Positions 1 through 6,402 of a stretch of DNA of 10,590 bases are shown here, one piece after another (positions within the stretch are counted from its first letter, which is position 1; the number at the start of each line of letters is the position of its first letter). The stretch comes from UBA11579 sp039714215. Lineage in GTDB: Bacteria > Chloroflexota > Anaerolineae > Anaerolineales > UBA11579. The stretch covers positions 1 through 10,590 of the forward strand of contig JBDLJU010000101.1 of the NCBI GenBank assembly GCA_039714215.1, read 5' to 3'. The notes under the pieces were generated by a model. The model worked only from the letters and a program-made list of their open reading frames with translations. It was not told the origin of the DNA and made no database searches. A program made the position numbers and the translations under genes.

Positions 1-195
1 CGTTACCCGTATGTGCTCCACCGCTCTCACGAAGAGGCCGTGGTCTCTTTTCAAGATCGAGAAGAGCTCGACCGCCTGCTGATCGAAGAGTTTGCCCGCA
101 GCGGGATCCAGATCGGCGCGCTGTCCAACAAACAAAATGCAAAAAATTTACAAACCGGTAAGAGGAGGCACAGCCTTGGCAAAAGAAAGTATTAA
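1..195 (+). CDS. nurA: NurA-type DNA nuclease, C-terminal fragment
   Basis: The 5' part of this gene lies outside the window; the frame is open from base 1 and ends at a TAA at 193-195, giving 64 residues. The segment resembles the end of NurA domains: an opening RYPYVLHRSHEEAVV, then an acidic helix with EELDRLLIEEF, then the closing GIQIGALSNKQNAKN, matching the usual pattern YPY-(L)-x-AH...S-x-K. NurA is a 5'-3' exonuclease/endonuclease that works with the HerA translocase to resect DNA ends. The herA gene lies two genes downstream, which strongly supports the call. The catalytic acidic residues sit in the missing N-terminal part, so activity cannot be judged here. The last 20 bases overlap the next gene, whose ribosome binding site is inside this coding region, implying translational coupling. 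The family call is from remembered motif shape, not a search. Confidence 0.75.
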   Translation, partial: RYPYVLHRSHEEAVVSFQDREELDRLLIEEFARSGIQIGALSNKQNAKNLQTGKRRHSLGKRKY

Positions 196-802
196 AGTCG
201 GGCGATTATTACGCTCTGGGATTCAGGGGTTCGACGCCGGGTTCAGTTCCTACCAAAACCCAATCCCAGAATTTGGCACCCTGGTGCGAGCAGAAATTGA
301 ACCAGATTTCGAGGTCTTCGGAGTGATCCACAACATCAATGTGGAAGATGACGGCCTGGTGCGCCAGATGGTGACCACCGAGCAGGTTGATCAGCGAACG
401 GTCAGCGATAACCGCAGCAACCGCAACATCCCGATGGAAATTGGGGTGCTCTCAGTGGGATACAAAAAGAATGGGCAAATTAAACACCTGCTCCCGCCGC
501 AAATCCCCCAATCAATGACCACTATTTTTTTGTGTTCAGATGAGGAAATTTGCGCCTTCACCGATGCGGGACGCTTTGGCTATTTCAGGCATATCCTCCG
601 CAACCAGGATTTACCGGTCAGCGAGATCATCGCCGCTCACTTCGAACAGGTCAGCCAGGCGCAGGCAGCGGGTGGGAATGATCAATGGAAGCACCAGGCG
701 ATCGATAAGCTGATCTCATCCCTGCGTGATGATTATCCTACCCTGATGATGGTGATGGATGCGCTTTCGGACGTTTTCCCAGACTGGCAGGCGGAGGATT
801 AA
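176..802 (+). CDS. Putative HAS-barrel-type protein between nurA and herA
   Basis: This 208-residue protein is probably a partner or regulator of the HerA-NurA DNA-end processing machine. I chose the TTG start at 176 because a full AGGAGG (163-168) sits 7 bases before it; in-frame ATGs at 137 and 92 lie deeper in nurA and lack such a site. Residues about 8-105 begin with VGRLLRSGIQGFDAGF, pass through EFGTLVRAEI and VFGVIHNI, and end near HLLPPQIPQSM. This alternation of short strands resembles the HAS-barrel at the N-terminus of HerA itself. Residues about 110-155 (SDEEICAFTDAG onwards) form a second small domain, and the C-terminus (about 165-208) looks helical and acidic. There is no nucleotide-binding motif, signal peptide or membrane segment, so it is probably cytoplasmic. 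It overlaps nurA by 20 bases and ends 4 bases before herA. The operon position is seen directly; the fold and function are inference. Confidence 0.8.
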   Translation: MAKESIKVGRLLRSGIQGFDAGFSSYQNPIPEFGTLVRAEIEPDFEVFGVIHNINVEDDGLVRQMVTTEQVDQRTVSDNRSNRNIPMEIGVLSVGYKKNGQIKHLLPPQIPQSMTTIFLCSDEEICAFTDAGRFGYFRHILRNQDLPVSEIIAAHFEQVSQAQAAGGNDQWKHQAIDKLISSLRDDYPTLMMVMDALSDVFPDWQAED

Positions 803-806
803 GACA

Positions 807-2525
807 ATGACAGAAGAGATGCAGTATATCGGGAAAATTGTCGGCGGTGGGCTCAAGCATGGCTTAGCGGTACGTTTGAATGTCCCCGCTTCAGAGGTGC
901 AGGAAGGCGCTTTCGTGATTGCCGAACCCAGCCAGGGTGAGTGGTTGTTTTATGGATTGGTCACCGACCTGGAACTGGGTGCGACGGACCCGCGTTTTGC
1001 AGATGAGCCGATTGAGAAGCGCTTTTCGGAGACGCTCTCCAAAGCGCTTCACGGGCAGACACTCTACACCAACCTCGAGATGCTCCCCGCGCTGATGATG
1101 GCGCGCGGACCGGACCCGAGCAATAAAACAGAATACGACCAGTGGAAAAAAGCGATTGACGCGGGACTGGCAGATGAACCCAGACCGGTGCCAGTGAAAA
1201 CCATCCCGCCGCACCACTCCCCTGTGCGCCTGGCACAGCCCGGAGATATTGCCGAGATCTTTGGAAAAGCGGATAAAAAAGGTAATTTTGTGATCGGCTA
1301 CACCCGCGAGCAGGGTCACCCGGTGGTGATCAATCTGGAGAAGTTCGTGCAGCGCTCTTCGGGTGTCTTTGGCGCTACCGGCACAGGGAAATCCTTCCTC
1401 ACCCGCATGGTGCTGGCCGGGTTGATCCATTACAACGCCGCCTCTGTGCTGGTCTTCGACATGCACAACGAGTACGGCCTCGACGACATCGCCTCAGACA
1501 CCCGCGAGAAGGTCACCGGGCTGAAAACAAAATTCCCGGCCAAGGTGCGGGTGGTGGGGCTGGGGGGAGGGGCATTGATCCGCGGCCAGACGCCTGATTT
1601 TAATTTAGAAATCCCCTCTTACGAGATCCAACCTGCTGACATTGAAATGCTGACCCGCGAGCTGAACCTCAAGGAAACCACCCCGACCACGCTCGAGGCT
1701 CTGGTGAACACTTTTGGTCGAAAAGAATGGTTCCGGCAGTTCCGCGAAATGAAGAGCGGTGCGATGGTGGAGAATGAAGATGGCAAACGTGTGCCTGCCC
1801 CAGACAGTGTCGATGCCTGGGCTGACAGCGCCGGGGTTAACCCGATGGCTGCCCGCGGGCTGCATTCCAAGCTGGGACGGGTCTTCCGGGCACCGTATAT
1901 TCAAGACAAACCGGCCGCAGATGGGATCAAAGAGATTGTCAAGCTGCTCCAGGCCGGTCAGCATGTGGTGCTTTCTTTCGGCAAATTCGAGAGCGACCTG
2001 GATTATTTATTGGTCTCCAATATTCTTACCCGTAAGATCAAGCAGGTATGGGAAGAAATGACCAACGAATTCCGAGTAGAAGGCAAAGGTGAACCTCGCC
2101 CGCTGGTGATTGCTGTGGAAGAAGCCCACAAACTGCTCAACCGCGAGATGGCCGCCCAGACCACTTTCAGCACGATTGCCCGTGAGCTGCGCAAATATTA
2201 CGTCACCCTGCTGATCATCGACCAGCGTCCCTCGCAGATCTATGATGAGGTCATGTCACAGCTGGGAACGCGCATCTCCGGCTGGCTGGGTGACGATGAT
2301 GACATCCGGGCAGTGCTTTCCGGTTTAGCTGGGCGCGATTCGCTGCGCGGGATGCTCGCCCGCCTGCAGCCCAAGGAAGAGGTGATGATGATGGGTTGGG
2401 GTGTCCCCATGCCGCTGCCGGTGCGCTCACGGCGCTACGATGACACCTTCTGGGAAGAACTGCTCGGCAAAAAAGGGGCCCGCCGAAAATCTGCGGATGA
2501 TGAGATCAAAGAACTTGGCTATTAG
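807..2525 (+). CDS. herA: HerA-type hexameric DNA translocase/ATPase
   Basis: A 572-residue ATPase of the HerA/FtsK group that pumps DNA and, with NurA, resects double-strand ends during repair. The ATG at 807 follows a GGAGG (793-797). Residues about 5-65 (starting YIGKIVGGGLKHGLAVRL) form the N-terminal HAS-barrel. After a linker comes PPHHSPV and then the ATPase core: Walker A GATGTGKS at 189-196, Walker B LVIAVEEAH at 433-441 with acidic pair E438/E439, and a sensor/arginine region RELRKYY...LIIDQRPSQI ending near 477. The order and spacing are typical of HerA with its central DUF87 domain. An inserted charged stretch (about 290-380) separates the two Walker motifs, as is usual in the family. 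The C-terminus is basic and charged. It is the third gene of an operon with nurA and a HAS-barrel-like gene, which favours a housekeeping repair role over the HerA-containing phage defence systems, whose partners differ. No essential motif appears missing. Confidence 0.93.
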   Translation: MTEEMQYIGKIVGGGLKHGLAVRLNVPASEVQEGAFVIAEPSQGEWLFYGLVTDLELGATDPRFADEPIEKRFSETLSKALHGQTLYTNLEMLPALMMARGPDPSNKTEYDQWKKAIDAGLADEPRPVPVKTIPPHHSPVRLAQPGDIAEIFGKADKKGNFVIGYTREQGHPVVINLEKFVQRSSGVFGATGTGKSFLTRMVLAGLIHYNAASVLVFDMHNEYGLDDIASDTREKVTGLKTKFPAKVRVVGLGGGALIRGQTPDFNLEIPSYEIQPADIEMLTRELNLKETTPTTLEALVNTFGRKEWFRQFREMKSGAMVENEDGKRVPAPDSVDAWADSAGVNPMAARGLHSKLGRVFRAPYIQDKPAADGIKEIVKLLQAGQHVVLSFGKFESDLDYLLVSNILTRKIKQVWEEMTNEFRVEGKGEPRPLVIAVEEAHKLLNREMAAQTTFSTIARELRKYYVTLLIIDQRPSQIYDEVMSQLGTRISGWLGDDDDIRAVLSGLAGRDSLRGMLARLQPKEEVMMMGWGVPMPLPVRSRRYDDTFWEELLGKKGARRKSADDEIKELGY

Positions 2526-2546
2526 ATGGTATTGATTAGATAAAAT

Positions 2547-2564
2547 CGAACAGCAAGCTGTTCG
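2547..2564. repeat. Short perfect palindrome after herA
   Basis: CGAACAGC and GCTGTTCG are separated by AA, so the 18 bases can fold into a 7-bp stem with a four-base loop. It lies between the herA stop and the terminator. The flanking context (AGATAAAATCGA before it) resembles the third hairpin after the E2 gene at 6403-6421, so the two may belong to one family of intergenic palindromes. It may stabilise the mRNA 3' end. Confidence 0.6.
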
Positions 2565-2565
2565 A

Positions 2566-2610
2566 CGAAAAAGCGCCTGACTGATGACTGGTCAGGCGCT
2601 TTACTTTATT
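2566..2610. terminator. Bidirectional intrinsic terminator (herA / small minus-strand gene)
   Basis: AAGCGCCTGAC (2571-2581) and GTCAGGCGCTT (2591-2601) form a perfect 11-bp GC-rich stem with a 9-base loop. On the minus strand the stem is followed by a run of five T (complement of the A run at 2568-2572), a good intrinsic terminator for the gene ending at 2619. On the plus strand it is followed by the T-rich TTACTTTATT, so it can also end the nurA-herA operon. Its place between two converging genes fits a shared terminator. Confidence 0.88.
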
Positions 2611-2618
2611 ATCAATGT

Positions 2619-2822
2619 TTACTGCTTAATCTTGACGTGCTTGTATTCCGCCTTGTTGCAGCGTGCGCAGCGGCGCTCCTGCAGCATCACCTGTTCTTTG
2701 ATGCTCTCGCCGGTCGCGATCAAGATCGCTACCGCCTTCTCCCCCGAGATCGGCTCACTCCAGCTGGACCATTTGTGCATCCCCGTGCCGCACAAGATAA
2801 AATTCAAAATATGTCGTCGCAT
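2619..2822 (-). CDS. Small putative zinc-binding protein, 67 residues
   Basis: A small minus-strand gene of unknown function. It has C11 and H16 (LCGTGMHKWSSW) near the N-terminus and a C52-A-R-C55 knuckle near the C-terminus, followed by a basic KHVKIKQ tail. The layout C-x4-H ... C-x2-C, with an HKWxxW start and an RxCxRC end, resembles small hypothetical proteins thought to bind one zinc ion; the zinc site is inferred. There is no signal peptide and it should be cytoplasmic. The ATG at 2822-2820 has no clear Shine-Dalgarno sequence. A TATAAT box (2838-2833) ends 10 bases before the start codon, so the leader would be only a few bases. The gene converges with herA and shares its terminator. 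The plausible cysteine pattern, promoter and terminator make it more likely real than a chance frame, but the substrate or partner cannot be told. Confidence 0.65.
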   Translation of the reverse strand: MRRHILNFILCGTGMHKWSSWSEPISGEKAVAILIATGESIKEQVMLQERRCARCNKAEYKHVKIKQ

Positions 2823-2832
2823 GATGGCCTGA

Positions 2833-2862
2833 ATTATACACTTTTAAACAGGAAATTCCCAA
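2833..2862 (-). promoter_or_regulatory. Promoter of the small zinc-binding protein gene
   Basis: Reading the minus strand, TTGGGA (2862-2857) is separated by 18 bases from a perfect TATAAT (2838-2833), and the ATG follows 10 bases later. A transcript starting about 7 bases after the -10 box would carry a leader of only about 3 bases. This supports a leaderless or nearly leaderless mRNA. Confidence 0.55.
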
Positions 2863-2923
2863 AGCGAGCGGGGAAGTTTAGCTGCAGGAGCAGTTTGATT
2901 ATTCTGGCTTGCAAGCTCGGCAT
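2834..2923 (-). CDS. Possible micro-ORF of 29 residues upstream of the zinc-protein gene
   Basis: This minus-strand frame starts at an ATG (2923-2921) with an AAGGA site (2935-2931) 7 bases upstream, and a TATAAT box lies at 2956-2951. The peptide begins MPSLQARIIKLLLQLNFPAR and ends FLFKSV, a short, basic, partly hydrophobic and possibly amphipathic sequence. The same frame stays open upstream to about 3032, and a GTG at 2989-2987 would give 51 residues (VIIARFWKPAGYNYFEYTKD onwards), so this may also be the tail of a decayed gene. The TAA stop is embedded in the TATAAT of the next gene. I do not recognise the peptide. Evidence is the combined -10 box, ribosome binding site and open frame only; it could be chance. 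Confidence 0.25.
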   Translation of the reverse strand: MPSLQARIIKLLLQLNFPARFGNFLFKSV

Positions 2924-3140
2924 ATTTTTATCCTTGGTGTACTCAAAATAATTATACCCCGCAGGCTTCCAGAACCGAGCGATGATCACATTTTTTTGAC
3001 CTTCTTTTACCTCTTTCTCCCCGTAAGGAAACTACCCTAAAAATCGACAATAGTATGGAATTGTTTTTCCCTATTATTAGATATTATTGGTATACTTTGT
3101 CGAATTTGAAATTATTTTAATTATCACGGAGAACACAGGA
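2839..3140. other. Intergenic region before the PDH operon
   Basis: About 300 bases between the minus-strand small gene and the E1 alpha gene. The left part holds the minus-strand promoter and the possible micro-ORF. The part from about 2990 to 3060 is AT-rich with T runs, and I see no gene, tRNA or riboswitch in it. The right end carries the PDH promoter and the tandem TATTATT repeat. The region is divergent, so it must serve transcription in both directions. Confidence 0.6.
3072..3098 (+). promoter_or_regulatory. Extended -10 promoter of the PDH operon with tandem 10-bp repeat
   Basis: TGG followed directly by TATACT (3088-3096) makes an extended -10 element, which can work with a weak -35; the -35 position is indeed poor. 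Transcription would start near 3103, leaving a leader of about 38 bases with CGGAG (3127-3131) before the ATG at 3141. TATTATTAG (3072-3080) and TATTATTGG (3082-3090) repeat at a 10-bp step, one DNA turn, and overlap the promoter, so a regulator could bind there. The regulatory role is inferred. Confidence 0.6.
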
Positions 3141-4103
3141 ATGAAAAAACTAGAATATTTGGATCTGTACCAGCAGATGGTGATGATCCGCAGGCTTGAA
3201 GAACGCGCCGCCGAACTGTACCAGGAAGGAAAAATCGGTGGATTTCTTCACTTATATATCGGACAAGAGGCAGTCAGCACTGGCCTGGTAGCTGCCAGAC
3301 AGCCGCAAGACCGGATGATCACCGCCTACCGTGACCACGGACTGGCGATCAATGTTGGCATTGAAGCCAAATATGTGATGGCAGAGCTGCTCGGCAAAGC
3401 CACCGGAATTTCCAAAGGCAAGGGCGGCTCGATGCACATGGCTGATGTTGATAAAAACTTTTGGGGAGGACATGCCATCGTCGGCGCTCATCTACCGATT
3501 GCTGCCGGGTTGGCACTTGGCGACCAGTACGCCGGTACAGACGGCGCCACAGTATGCATGTTCGGCGACGGCGCTACCAACATCGGCTATTTCCACGAGG
3601 GCTTGAACCTTTCCAAGGTCTGGGACCTGCCGGTGCTGTGGGTCTGCGAAAACAACCAGTACGGCATGGGCACCACCATCGAACGTGCTTCTGCCGTCAG
3701 TGAGATCCGTCAGAAAGCTGAAGGCTACGGGATCCCCAACGAACGCATTGACGGCATGGACGTGCTCAAGGTCAAAGCTGCCACTGAAAAAGCGCTGGAA
3801 CACATCCGCGCTGGCAAAGGCCCATACTTCCTTGAGATCCTCACCTACCGCTTCAGCGGCCACTCCATGGGAGACCCGGAACGCTACCGTGACGCCGATG
3901 AAATCAAGCAGTGGCAGGAGAACGATCCGATTGGCGTGTATCACCAGTACCTGATTAAAAATAAGAAAGCCACCAAGGCCGACCTGGAAAAAATAGACGC
4001 TCAGGTCGAGGTTGAGCTTGCTGAAGCAGTTGAATTCGCTGAGACCAGCCCCAATCCCGCGCCCGAAGAGCTCTTCAAAGATATTTACGTGGAGGTAGCA
4101 TAA
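3141..4103 (+). CDS. pdhA: Pyruvate dehydrogenase E1 component, alpha subunit
   Basis: A 320-residue thiamine-diphosphate enzyme subunit that, with E1 beta, decarboxylates pyruvate and transfers the acetyl group to the lipoyl arm of E2 in the cytoplasm. The ATG at 3141 has GGAG 9 bases upstream; a longer in-frame start at 3087 overlaps the promoter and is rejected. The ThDP/Mg site runs from GDGATN (142-147) to NNQ (171-173), the classic GDG...NN motif. HLYIGQEAVSTGL near residue 36, YRDHG near 73, the GKGGSMHMAD block near 94 and SGHSMGDPERYR around 239-250 are all hallmarks of E1 alpha; H241 is in the phosphorylation-loop region. The FWGGHAIVGA stretch resembles pyruvate rather than acetoin or branched-chain dehydrogenases, but substrate choice is inferred. 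It is first in a three-gene operon and is followed after one base by E1 beta. Confidence 0.94.
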   Translation: MKKLEYLDLYQQMVMIRRLEERAAELYQEGKIGGFLHLYIGQEAVSTGLVAARQPQDRMITAYRDHGLAINVGIEAKYVMAELLGKATGISKGKGGSMHMADVDKNFWGGHAIVGAHLPIAAGLALGDQYAGTDGATVCMFGDGATNIGYFHEGLNLSKVWDLPVLWVCENNQYGMGTTIERASAVSEIRQKAEGYGIPNERIDGMDVLKVKAATEKALEHIRAGKGPYFLEILTYRFSGHSMGDPERYRDADEIKQWQENDPIGVYHQYLIKNKKATKADLEKIDAQVEVELAEAVEFAETSPNPAPEELFKDIYVEVA

Positions 4104-4104
4104 G

Positions 4105-5076
4105 ATGGCTGCAATCACGGTAAGGCAAGCGATCTCTGATGCGCTCCGAGAAGAGATGGAGCGTGACGAAAATGTATTTATCCTCGGCGAAGAAGTCGGT
4201 GTGTGGGGCGGCACCTATGCCGTGACCCGCGGCTTCTACGACCAGTTCGGACCCAAGCGGGTGCGCGACACCCCCATCGCTGAATCAGCAATCATCGGTG
4301 CCGCCATCGGAGCGGCAATGACCGGCTTACGCCCCATCGCCGAGCTGATGACGATTAACTTCGCATTCTCGGCAATGGACCACATTGTCAACGAGGCCCC
4401 CAAGCTGCGTTATATGTTTGGCGGGCAGTTCAAAGTCCCAATGGTGATCCGTGCAGTCGGCGGCGGAGGTCGCCAGCTTGGCGCTACCCACTCCCAAACA
4501 CCGGATGCAATCTTTGCCCACTTTCCTGGACTGAAAGTCGTAGCCCCTGGCACACCGGAAGACGCCAAAGGTCTGATGAAAGCGGCGATCCGTTCAGATG
4601 ACCCGGTGATGTTCATTGAACATGCCACCCTGTACCAATGGCGCGGAGAGGTCCCTGAAGGGGATTACACCATCCCGATCGGTAAGTCGAAAGTCCAGCG
4701 TACTGGCAGCGATGCCACCATCGTGACTTACAGTAAGGGCCTACAGCTTTCGATGCAAGCCGCAGACGCCCTCGCCAAAGAAGGCGTTGATGTCGAAATC
4801 GTTGACCTGCGCTCCCTGCGTCCCCTCGATATGGATCCGGTTGTTGAATCTTTCAAGAAGACCAACCGGGCTGTGATCGTTGAAGAAGGCTGGAAATCCT
4901 ACGGCGTCGGTGCTGAAGTCAGTGCCCGCCTATACGAGGAAGCCTTCGACTATGCCGACGCTCCGATCAAACGCGTCGCCCAAAAAGAGGTCCCGCTGCC
5001 GTATAACCAGGAGTTGGAACAGATGGCGCTGCCCCAGGTGGCAGACATTATTCAAGCGGTCAAGGAGGTGCTCTAA
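4105..5076 (+). CDS. pdhB: Pyruvate dehydrogenase E1 component, beta subunit
   Basis: The 323-residue partner of E1 alpha; together they form the alpha2beta2 E1 enzyme with ThDP at the subunit interface. The ATG at 4105 follows a GGAGG (4091-4095). The N-terminal pyrimidine-binding domain has ILGEEVGVWGGTY and DTPIAES, where E60 is the expected glutamate contacting the ThDP aminopyrimidine ring. The block GATHSQTPDAIFAHFPGLKV is strongly typical of E1 beta. The C-terminal transketolase-like domain includes VEIVDLRSLRPLDM and VIVEEGWKSYGVG, which take part in binding and assembly. Length is normal for the family. It starts one base after the E1 alpha stop and its own stop shares one base with the E2 start, so the three proteins are made in a coordinated way. 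No anomaly seen. Confidence 0.95.
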   Translation: MAAITVRQAISDALREEMERDENVFILGEEVGVWGGTYAVTRGFYDQFGPKRVRDTPIAESAIIGAAIGAAMTGLRPIAELMTINFAFSAMDHIVNEAPKLRYMFGGQFKVPMVIRAVGGGGRQLGATHSQTPDAIFAHFPGLKVVAPGTPEDAKGLMKAAIRSDDPVMFIEHATLYQWRGEVPEGDYTIPIGKSKVQRTGSDATIVTYSKGLQLSMQAADALAKEGVDVEIVDLRSLRPLDMDPVVESFKKTNRAVIVEEGWKSYGVGAEVSARLYEEAFDYADAPIKRVAQKEVPLPYNQELEQMALPQVADIIQAVKEVL

Positions 5077-6341
5077 TGGCAGAAATTATCAAGATGCCCA
5101 AACTTGGTTTTGATATGGCCGAAGGCACCCTGATCCGCTGGGTGAAAAACGAAGGCGAAAGTGTTGAGAAAGGCGAACTGATCGCCGAAATCGAAACCGA
5201 TAAAGCCACCGTGGAAGTCGAATCACTCTACAGCGGCACTGTGCGTAAACATCTGGTTGCCGAGAGCGCGATTGTCCCGGTGAACACCCCAATCATTGTG
5301 ATCGGGTCAGCTGACGAGGAAATCGATCTGGCAGCCCTGACCGGTGAAGCTGAAGCCCCAACCGAAGCTGCTCCTGCGGCAGTCCCTCCGCAAGAAACCG
5401 CCCACGCGCAGCCTGAACAAGCACCCCCAGCAGCCATACAGGCTGATGTTCAACTGCCTGACGGGGTGCGCGCCTCGCCTTTGGCCCGCAAGATCGCCAA
5501 GGACAAAAGCGTTAATTTGACTCTCTTGAGTGGATCAGGTCCGAAAGGCCGGATCATCAAAGCGGATGTGGAAGCGGCACTTAATGCCCCTCAAACCGGC
5601 ACAACAGCCAGTCCGGTACCGTCAACCCCAGCTGATCTGGGTCCGGTTCGCGAAGACAAACGTGTACCGTTAACTCGCCTTCGCCAGGCGATTGGCCGCC
5701 GGATGGTGGATTCCAAACAAAATTTCCCCCACTTTTATGTGACCAGCGAGGTAGACCTTGGTCCGCTGATGGAACTTCGCAAGCAGGCCAACGCCATGCT
5801 TGAAGACCGCGGGGAGAAGCTCTCGGTCAATGACTTCATCGTCAAGGCCACCGCCCTGGCGCTCGCTAAGTTCCCCAACCTCAACGCCGCCCTGGATGGC
5901 GACAGCGTGGTGCAGTTCGGTAATATTAATGTTGGTATCGCCGTAGCCGTTGAAAACGGGCTGCTCACCGTTGTGACCCACAACGCCGACCGTAAGTCCG
6001 TCCGCCAGATTTCCCAGGAGGTCAAAGCGAAAGCTGGTCGCGCCCGGGCAGGCAAAGTCCATCCCGACGATGTCTCCGGCTCGACCTTCTCGGTCAGCAA
6101 CCTGGGGATGTTCAACGTCGATCACTTCATCGCGATCATCAACCCGCCTGAAGCCGCCATCCTGGCGATCGGTTCTGGCAAGCAGGTGCCAGTTGTGGTC
6201 GATGGTGAGCTGACCGTCGGCTGGCGGATGAAAGGCACCATTTCAGTCGATCACCGGGTCAGCGATGGCGCTGAGGCTGCCCAGTTCATGGCTGCCTGGG
6301 TCAAGCTGCTCGAAAACCCATTGCACCTGATGCTGGAGTAA
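5076..6341 (+). CDS. pdhC: Dihydrolipoamide acetyltransferase (PDH E2)
   Basis: A 421-residue E2 core subunit that carries acetyl groups on a lipoyl arm and transfers them to CoA. The ATG overlaps the E1 beta stop (TAATG) and has AAGGAGG 7 bases upstream. Order of domains: one lipoyl domain (1-79) with the lipoyl lysine K43 in ETDKATVEVES; a flexible Ala/Pro/Glu/Gln-rich linker (about 84-127); a peripheral-subunit-binding domain (about 131-167, VRASPLARKIAKD to GRIIKADVEAAL); a second linker; and the catalytic domain from about 195 to the end, with NDFIVKA, the FSVSNLGMF block and the active-site DHRVSDG (H393, D397). There is a single lipoyl domain, as in many bacterial E2s. It ends at the hairpin array. 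The E3 gene does not follow, so E3 must come from elsewhere in the genome. Whether pyruvate is the only substrate is inferred from E1. Confidence 0.94.
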   Translation: MAEIIKMPKLGFDMAEGTLIRWVKNEGESVEKGELIAEIETDKATVEVESLYSGTVRKHLVAESAIVPVNTPIIVIGSADEEIDLAALTGEAEAPTEAAPAAVPPQETAHAQPEQAPPAAIQADVQLPDGVRASPLARKIAKDKSVNLTLLSGSGPKGRIIKADVEAALNAPQTGTTASPVPSTPADLGPVREDKRVPLTRLRQAIGRRMVDSKQNFPHFYVTSEVDLGPLMELRKQANAMLEDRGEKLSVNDFIVKATALALAKFPNLNAALDGDSVVQFGNINVGIAVAVENGLLTVVTHNADRKSVRQISQEVKAKAGRARAGKVHPDDVSGSTFSVSNLGMFNVDHFIAIINPPEAAILAIGSGKQVPVVVDGELTVGWRMKGTISVDHRVSDGAEAAQFMAAWVKLLENPLHLMLE

Positions 6342-6363
6342 CGTGCAGCAAACTGCACGTTAC
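6338..6363 (+). repeat. Hairpin 1 after pdhC, overlapping its stop codon
   Basis: GTAACGTGCAG and CTGCACGTTAC form a perfect 11-bp stem around a CAAA loop. The stem contains the TAA stop of the E2 gene (6339-6341), so folding begins inside the coding end. There is no T run after it, so it is more likely an RNA-stabilising or attenuating structure than a terminator. Confidence 0.75.
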
Positions 6364-6366
6364 TCT

Positions 6367-6388
6367 TGGAGAACGCCAGCGTTCTCCA
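6367..6388 (+). repeat. Hairpin 2 after pdhC
   Basis: TGGAGAACGC and GCGTTCTCCA are perfectly complementary with only CA between them, so a stem of about 9 bp with a four-base loop is expected. It lies 3 bases after hairpin 1 and has no T run. Confidence 0.7.
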
Positions 6389-6402
6389 GATAAGATAAAT
6401 AA

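Noticed and set aside
891..1466. Long minus-strand frame opposite herA
   Set aside because: It lies within the HerA HAS-barrel and ATPase coding region and has no protein character of its own.
1..2525. HerA-based anti-phage defence system
   Set aside because: Known defence systems pair HerA with Sir2 or DUF4297-type effectors; here the partner is NurA and there are no mobile or defence genes nearby.
2584..2951. Plus-strand open frames in the herA-pdhA gap
   Set aside because: They overlap the terminator and the better-supported minus-strand zinc-like gene; no ribosome sites or recognisable motifs.
3087..3140. Upstream start for E1 alpha
   Set aside because: It would overlap the extended -10 promoter; the ATG at 3141 has a good ribosome binding site and matches the family N-terminus.
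3492..4214. Long minus-strand frame antisense to the E1 alpha gene
   Set aside because: It covers the strongly conserved E1 alpha gene and its translation resembles no known protein; it is a shadow of GC-rich coding bias.
3141..6341. Acetoin or branched-chain dehydrogenase identity
   Set aside because: The E1 alpha blocks and the gene order fit pyruvate dehydrogenase better, though substrate specificity cannot be proved from sequence alone.
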